Source: Sequoia sempervirens
Lineage: Eukaryota > Streptophyta > Pinopsida > Cupressales > Cupressaceae
Length of the DNA stretch: 64,000 nt
NCBI GenBank assembly: GCA_007258455.2
Contig: VDFB02254944.1
Location: forward strand, 96,019 to 160,018
Direction: 5' to 3'
Below, in pieces: positions 60,062-64,000 of this stretch; the first letter of the stretch is position 1, and each line of letters starts with the position of its first letter. The position numbers and the translations under genes are program-made. Below the pieces are notes generated by a model. That model was not told the origin of the DNA and did not search any database. It saw nothing but the letters and a program-made list of their open reading frames with translations.

Positions 60062-61432
60062 CAAGTTAAATCTATGGTGATTTTAATAGGCTTTCCTTCT
60101 CATGACAACAAAATATTCCCCTTTAAATACAAATAATATATGCTCGTGGTTTTATTGGCTATAAAGGGAGGTGGTTGTTATGTTGCACCTATTCAAAGGC
60201 TTGCTTAATTTGTCATTATATGAAGTCTTTTGGGTGTGGAGACTTAGCAACATGGATTTCAAACCCTAGAATTGTAGAGTGAATGTGGTAGTGCAACCAT
60301 GGGAGCTTCCTTTTGAGGAATATCTTTCCCATGACTGTTTGAAGATGGTATTTAACTTGACTTTCCCTAGGGTTGAGGAAGCTTTTCGCACAGTCCTTGG
60401 CATGGAGGTGACAAGTCCACATTCCAGAAGAATTATTTTCCCATCCCAAGTGCTCTCTATTTTCCTTTCAATGTTATGGATTTACTATAGTCTTACCAGG
60501 AGCTAGTGCTATTAGTAGAGCAATTTTTCAAGCCCCAATTTCTTCAAAACAACACTCTGTTAATTGCGATTCAAAATTACAATGTCTTTGTTGGGGATGG
60601 GGACATAGAAGGTTTGTTTCAAAGAGATTTTATCAAACACTGTCATCCAGGTTTGAGGAAATTTATGAGTCTATCAGATTGGCCCTGTAATACAAAAGTG
60701 ATAGTAGGTTTTTGAATGCATTAAGGAAGAACTGTTGAAGGGTTTGTGTGAATATGGATATGGCCATAAAGGAAAAATACTATGCAATCTCTTTCCTTAA
60801 TTTTCATTCTCCTCATTCTCCCATAAATTTTGTTTGGATGAAAGGTCGAGGGAATTCCTCTGGTTCGAACGCAGGTTGGTGGAAGCAAGGGCTGCTTGTG
60901 ACAATGCAGAAAATGTGATCATGCGAGGAATGGGGTTGATAGCTGGCTTGTGATTGGCTTGGGGGAACCAAATAATAACTGACTTGGTTGTAGGCCATGG
61001 TTCCTATTTGCATGGGATGCATGACCGTTGTGCTCTAGTTATAGAAGATGACCCTGTTGCTCGTGACATTCAAGCTCTGGAGAATGTAGAGGCTCAAGAT
61101 GAAAAACCAGTCTAGGTGGCTCAAATGGAAGAATAACCAGAATAATAACAAGTAGCTTTTTTGGTTTTTTTGCATCATACCTAGGTTTACTAGAATGAAA
61201 AATGATGGATATACAAAATGGGTTCAATTTTTTGAAATCCTGTGAACAGTATTAGGAAAATGCTATGAATTTTATGTTTCCCTCTGCATTTTATTGTTGT
61301 TTCCATGAACAATTTGGGGAAACTTTTGGATTTTATAAATCCAGATCTATAACCTTATGTATAAACTTATTTTATTATAAATATAAATATATAGGGTTTT
61401 TGCCTTTGCTTAAAAAAAAATTAAGGTCAAAG
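60049..61432 (+). mobile_element. Poly(A)-tailed retroposon (LINE-like or retrocopy) with 13-bp TSD
   Basis: The insertion 60,062-61,419 is flanked by ATTAAGGTCAAAG at 60,049-60,061 and 61,420-61,432 and ends in a run of A (61,412-61,420). Removing it rejoins the gag frame as NIKVKEYTKLF, matching SVKEYTKKF of the related element. Variable-length target duplication plus a poly(A) tail is the signature of LINE-type target-primed insertion. The 3' end TATAGGGTTTTTGCCTTTGC resembles plant LINE tails. Short frames (60,279-60,506; 60,506-60,715) show no domain I can name, so a 5'-truncated LINE and a processed retrocopy are both possible. Confidence 0.85.
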
Positions 61433-61800
61433 AGTACACAAAATTATTCTATAGGTTCAAAATTTGAGCTACTCATTTATAATAAAATGCAAGGTACATT
61501 AGTGGACTTCCAATATCAATCCAAGAATAGATGAGTATGGTCCTAGTAAGGATGGTAGAGGAGGCCTATCAATATTTGTTAAAGGTAAACAAAAAATTTA
61601 TGAGAAAATAGTATAATATCCTAAGGGAGAGGAAGAGGATGAGTTGATAGCAATAAAGAGCAATTAGAGCAATATAGAGAAGCCAACACTCATCAAAGTA
61701 GTAATTAAAGACGCAAATCAAAGGGAAAGGGGAATAATTCAAGAGGAAGTGGATAGTATGGTAGTGTTAAGTGAAAAAGGAGATCTTAGATCTAGCTAGT
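61433..61800 (+). pseudogene. Gag relic of the older plus-strand gypsy, part 2
   Basis: VKEYTKLFYRFK is followed by VRMVEEAYQYLLKVKQKIYE, which aligns with the gag segment IEDAYQFSLKVEEKLNKIF of the minus-strand chromovirus. It has several stops and ends in a basic/acidic stretch. Confidence 0.65.
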
Positions 61801-63180
61801 AGATTAACCTAGATTAATCCTTTCTTTGCTTAATATTGGAACACAAATGGAAAAGGAATTTATGACTAGATAACTTCTTAAAAGGAGAGCCAATTTTCCT
61901 AGGTTTCATTCTTTTGTTGCAAAGAGGGAAGATTGATAGAATGTTATTTAATTAACCTAATTAGCATGAAACAATAATCTAATTTCTTTTAGATAATTAC
62001 ACAAATGGAATAAAAATTAAAAAAATAGTTACAAATCTAGAAAAGGTAGATAGAGGGGAACTTTTCATAGAAAATAAAAATTGAAACTACTAGACAAGGG
62101 AATTGGAGGCCATAATCTTAGGGTTTTGAGTTATCTAAAATATATTCTAAAAGTTACGGGTTTGCATTGCTCAACCATACTTTGAAATTTATCATATTTG
62201 CATCTTAACCTACAAAACATAGAGAAAAGAAAGGGGAGGGGTGGCTATATATGATTTTTCCTTGGTCAAACCCATGTTTTGGTATTTCTACCTCCATGAA
62301 TAGTTAATTTGTTATAGATGAAAGTGTGTGCTTTGAACCTTAAGTGTGTCTAAGGTTGTGGTGAGTAGTGACAATTTTTTTTGGATAAAACCCTACTTGA
62401 GTGTGTTAAAGTGGATTCCTATATGAATCAAACAAGGAAATGCAAAATCCAACCCAAGAGAAAGTCAAATACTTAAGGAAAATCCTACACAACAAAATAC
62501 CTCACTTAGGGTAGCAAGATGATCAAAGTTTGAAGGTGATAACACACTGAAATCAAGTCCTAGGGTGCTTGAATGATGCCAAAAGTATTCAAAAACCCTA
62601 GATCTAAAATTTTTCTTCAAATTTCTTCAAGATTCAATCATCATAAAATAACATGAAAACCTATTCATAACTCTATAGATTTGAATATCAATTTTGGTAG
62701 AGCTTCACTGTAATAATAATTATTCATGTGTTTGTGTAATAAATTTCATATTTAAATAGGGAAACATGGGAATAACCTTAGATGTACGCCAACATATTTA
62801 AATTTGAATTTTGAGAATATTTCACTATGCAAATTTCAAATTCGAGATCACATCACAAAGACAAAGGCTAACCCAAACATGTGACTTAATTTTTTGGGAA
62901 AAATGATGGGACCAGGGCACTCAGTGCCATTTTCCATGCGTTTTTACCTCATCACAATAAGGATCATATGCTTGGGCCCCCTTGACTTAGGACTTGACCT
63001 AAATTTGAACATTTGTCAAATTTTTAAGGGTATAAGGTCATCAAAAGGTGCTTTAGGGTGGTATCAACAAATTCTCTTGAGTTGGAAGGTATGTTCAAGG
63101 ATAGGAAGTGGTCCTAAATTTTGCTAAGGGAGTGGATACAAAAGCGAAGACCAAACAAAGTGTGAAATTGTGCTTTCACC
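61801..63180. other. Extra sequence of about 1.4 kb between gag and the zinc knuckle
   Basis: In the related element the corresponding distance is about 270 bp; here it is about 1,680 bp. The stretch has no domain. Its right part contains GGGACCAGGGCACTCAGTGCCA and TGTGAAATTGTGCTTTCACCC, which look LTR-like. I could not define paired ends or a target duplication. Confidence 0.35.
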
Positions 63181-63229
63181 CTTAGGGAGCACAATTTACG
63201 ACACTACATGTAGATGAATATTTGGATGA

Positions 63230-63850
63230 ATCAACTATTATAAAACTAGAGATGCTAGTCATAGAGCCTGTGAATGCCCACAATTACAACATGATAATGA
63301 AAAAGAGATGTGGCTAGGAATCATATTGATCAATCCTATGAAGAGAACATTGATTCACTTAAAACCATGAACCAAAACATGGTGATGCTATTATGTTTAA
63401 AAGAGTGTTTTTGAAACCAAAAATGTAGGAGAGAGAACCATTTCAAAGGAGTCTTTTCATAACCATACAAAAATCTAGAGGAAAATACTACAAATTCATT
63501 GTTGATAGTGGAAGCACATACAATTTGGTGTCCAAATAAATAGTGGAATGAATCAAACTAAACAGGATCAAGCATCCTAATCCACACAATGTCTCATAGT
63601 TATTAAAGGAGCATCAACTCCTAGTAAGTGAACAATGTTTGATCAATTTTCATATTGGTGCCTATAAAGATGAAATATTGTGCAATATTATGCCTATGGA
63701 AGCTTGCCATGTGTTTTCTAGAAGAACATGGTAGTTTAACTAAGAGACTATACATGATAGAAGACAAAATGATTATGCCATTTTGAAGGATGGGAGAAAA
63801 TATAAGCTTATTAAAATTAAATAGAGGTAGACAATAGTCCCAAAATATTT
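63230..63850 (+). pseudogene. Zinc-knuckle and aspartic-protease relic of the older gypsy
   Basis: The knuckle is decayed: the first two Cys codons read TAT (Tyr, 63,236) and ACT (Thr, 63,245), while the His (63,260) and last Cys (63,275) remain. The protease IVDSGSTYNLVSK (DSG at 63,504-63,512), LCNIMPMEACHVF and YAILKDGRKYKLIK match IDSGSTDNLVSKEM, LCDIIPMDACHMLL and the corresponding tail of the minus-strand element. Interrupted by stops at 63,538 onward. Pol should continue beyond the window. Confidence 0.75.
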
Positions 63851-64000
63851 TTGACTCAAAATAAATTTTAGGAATAGATAGAGTTTTGTAGGTGGTGGGG
63901 ATTTTTTTGGAGAGACATGTTGAAGATACTTTCAAGAAGTTGTCAAAATAGGAAGCATGAAATGCACACATGGAAAGATCAACCCAAGAGGTGAAAGAAA
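63851..64000 (+). other. Likely continuation of the older gypsy
   Basis: No recognisable domain in these last bases; by order they should lead into the RT domain. Confidence 0.3.

Larger units (their letters stand above)
52794..64000 (+). mobile_element. Older plus-strand gypsy element, nested and running off the window
   Basis: The host of two later insertions. The candidate 5' LTR begins TGATGAGGAGCAAACC at 52,794 and is split by the minus-strand chromovirus at 52,823/58,964. It ends ATTGCATTA at 59,406, two bases before a decayed primer site TGGTATCAAATC (59,409-59,420). Gag relics run 59,523-60,061 and continue at 61,433 after a retroposon insertion. A decayed knuckle is at about 63,236-63,277 and an aspartic-protease relic with intact DSG at 63,504-63,512. 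The same protein family is encoded by the 52.8-59.0 kb element. The placement of the LTR start is inference. Confidence 0.6.

Overview
This window is nuclear DNA from a large, repeat-rich plant genome, and it holds no intact host gene. The evidence is LTR retrotransposons with initiator-Met primer sites, a plant-type hAT transposase remnant, 5S-rRNA-derived repeats and AT-rich spacers full of decayed element fragments. Low gene density, nested insertions, old stop-riddled copies and LTRs of about 3.75 kb fit a gymnosperm (conifer-like) genome best. That assignment is inference; no species-diagnostic locus is present.

Region 1 (1-18,384): a cluster of a multicopy gene-like family of unknown function. 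Copy A (267-3918) and copy B (12,576-17,293) encode the same protein of about 1,200 residues. It has a conserved N-terminal domain, an acidic Ser/Pro/Lys-rich middle with NLS-like clusters, a coiled coil and a conserved C-terminal domain. Both are pseudogenes. Copy B shows an unusual gene structure: an ATG immediately followed by a consensus splice donor, an intron of about 1.1 kb, then the rest of the frame. Between A and B lie two much older, mutually homologous ORF relics (5,012-7,560 and 8,100-9,963); the first still shares a motif with A/B. LTR-like repeats (10.5-11.85 kb, and again at 20.25-20.92 kb) fill the rest.

Region 2 (18.4-26.7 kb): AT-rich spacer, tandem duplications, a hAT-transposase C-terminal relic (minus strand, 24.0-24.2 kb), and an array of repeats carrying the 3' two thirds of a 5S rRNA gene.

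Region 3 (26,734-39,050): a structurally complete Ty3/gypsy chromovirus (Tekay/Del-like) with LTRs of about 3.75 kb. It is inserted in the 5S-derived array with a perfect 5-bp target duplication (ATATG). Its gag-pol is dead: about 14 stops, and active-site residues are lost in protease, reverse transcriptase and RNase H.

Region 4 (39-46.5 kb): spacer with a perfect palindrome (75-bp arms), a duplication beside it, a five-unit 137-bp tandem repeat with an inverted partner, and another 5S-derived copy.

Region 5 (46.5-64 kb): stacked small and nested retroelements. A non-autonomous LTR element with a Lys/Glu-rich ORF lies at 46,512-49,776 (TSD TCATA). A 373-bp SMART/TRIM element lies at 51,463-51,835 (TSD TGAGA). 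A minus-strand chromovirus with a true CHROMO domain lies at 52,824-58,958 (TSD GAAAA). It appears nested in the 5' LTR of an older plus-strand gypsy that continues past the window end. That older element is itself interrupted by a poly(A)-tailed retroposon with a 13-bp target duplication (60,062-61,419).

The elements do not form a pathway. What links them is nesting order, shared LTR termini and one decay mode dominated by C-to-T/G-to-A changes. The least explained items are the A/B family, the coding non-autonomous LTR element with stem-loops at its 3' edge, and the large palindrome.
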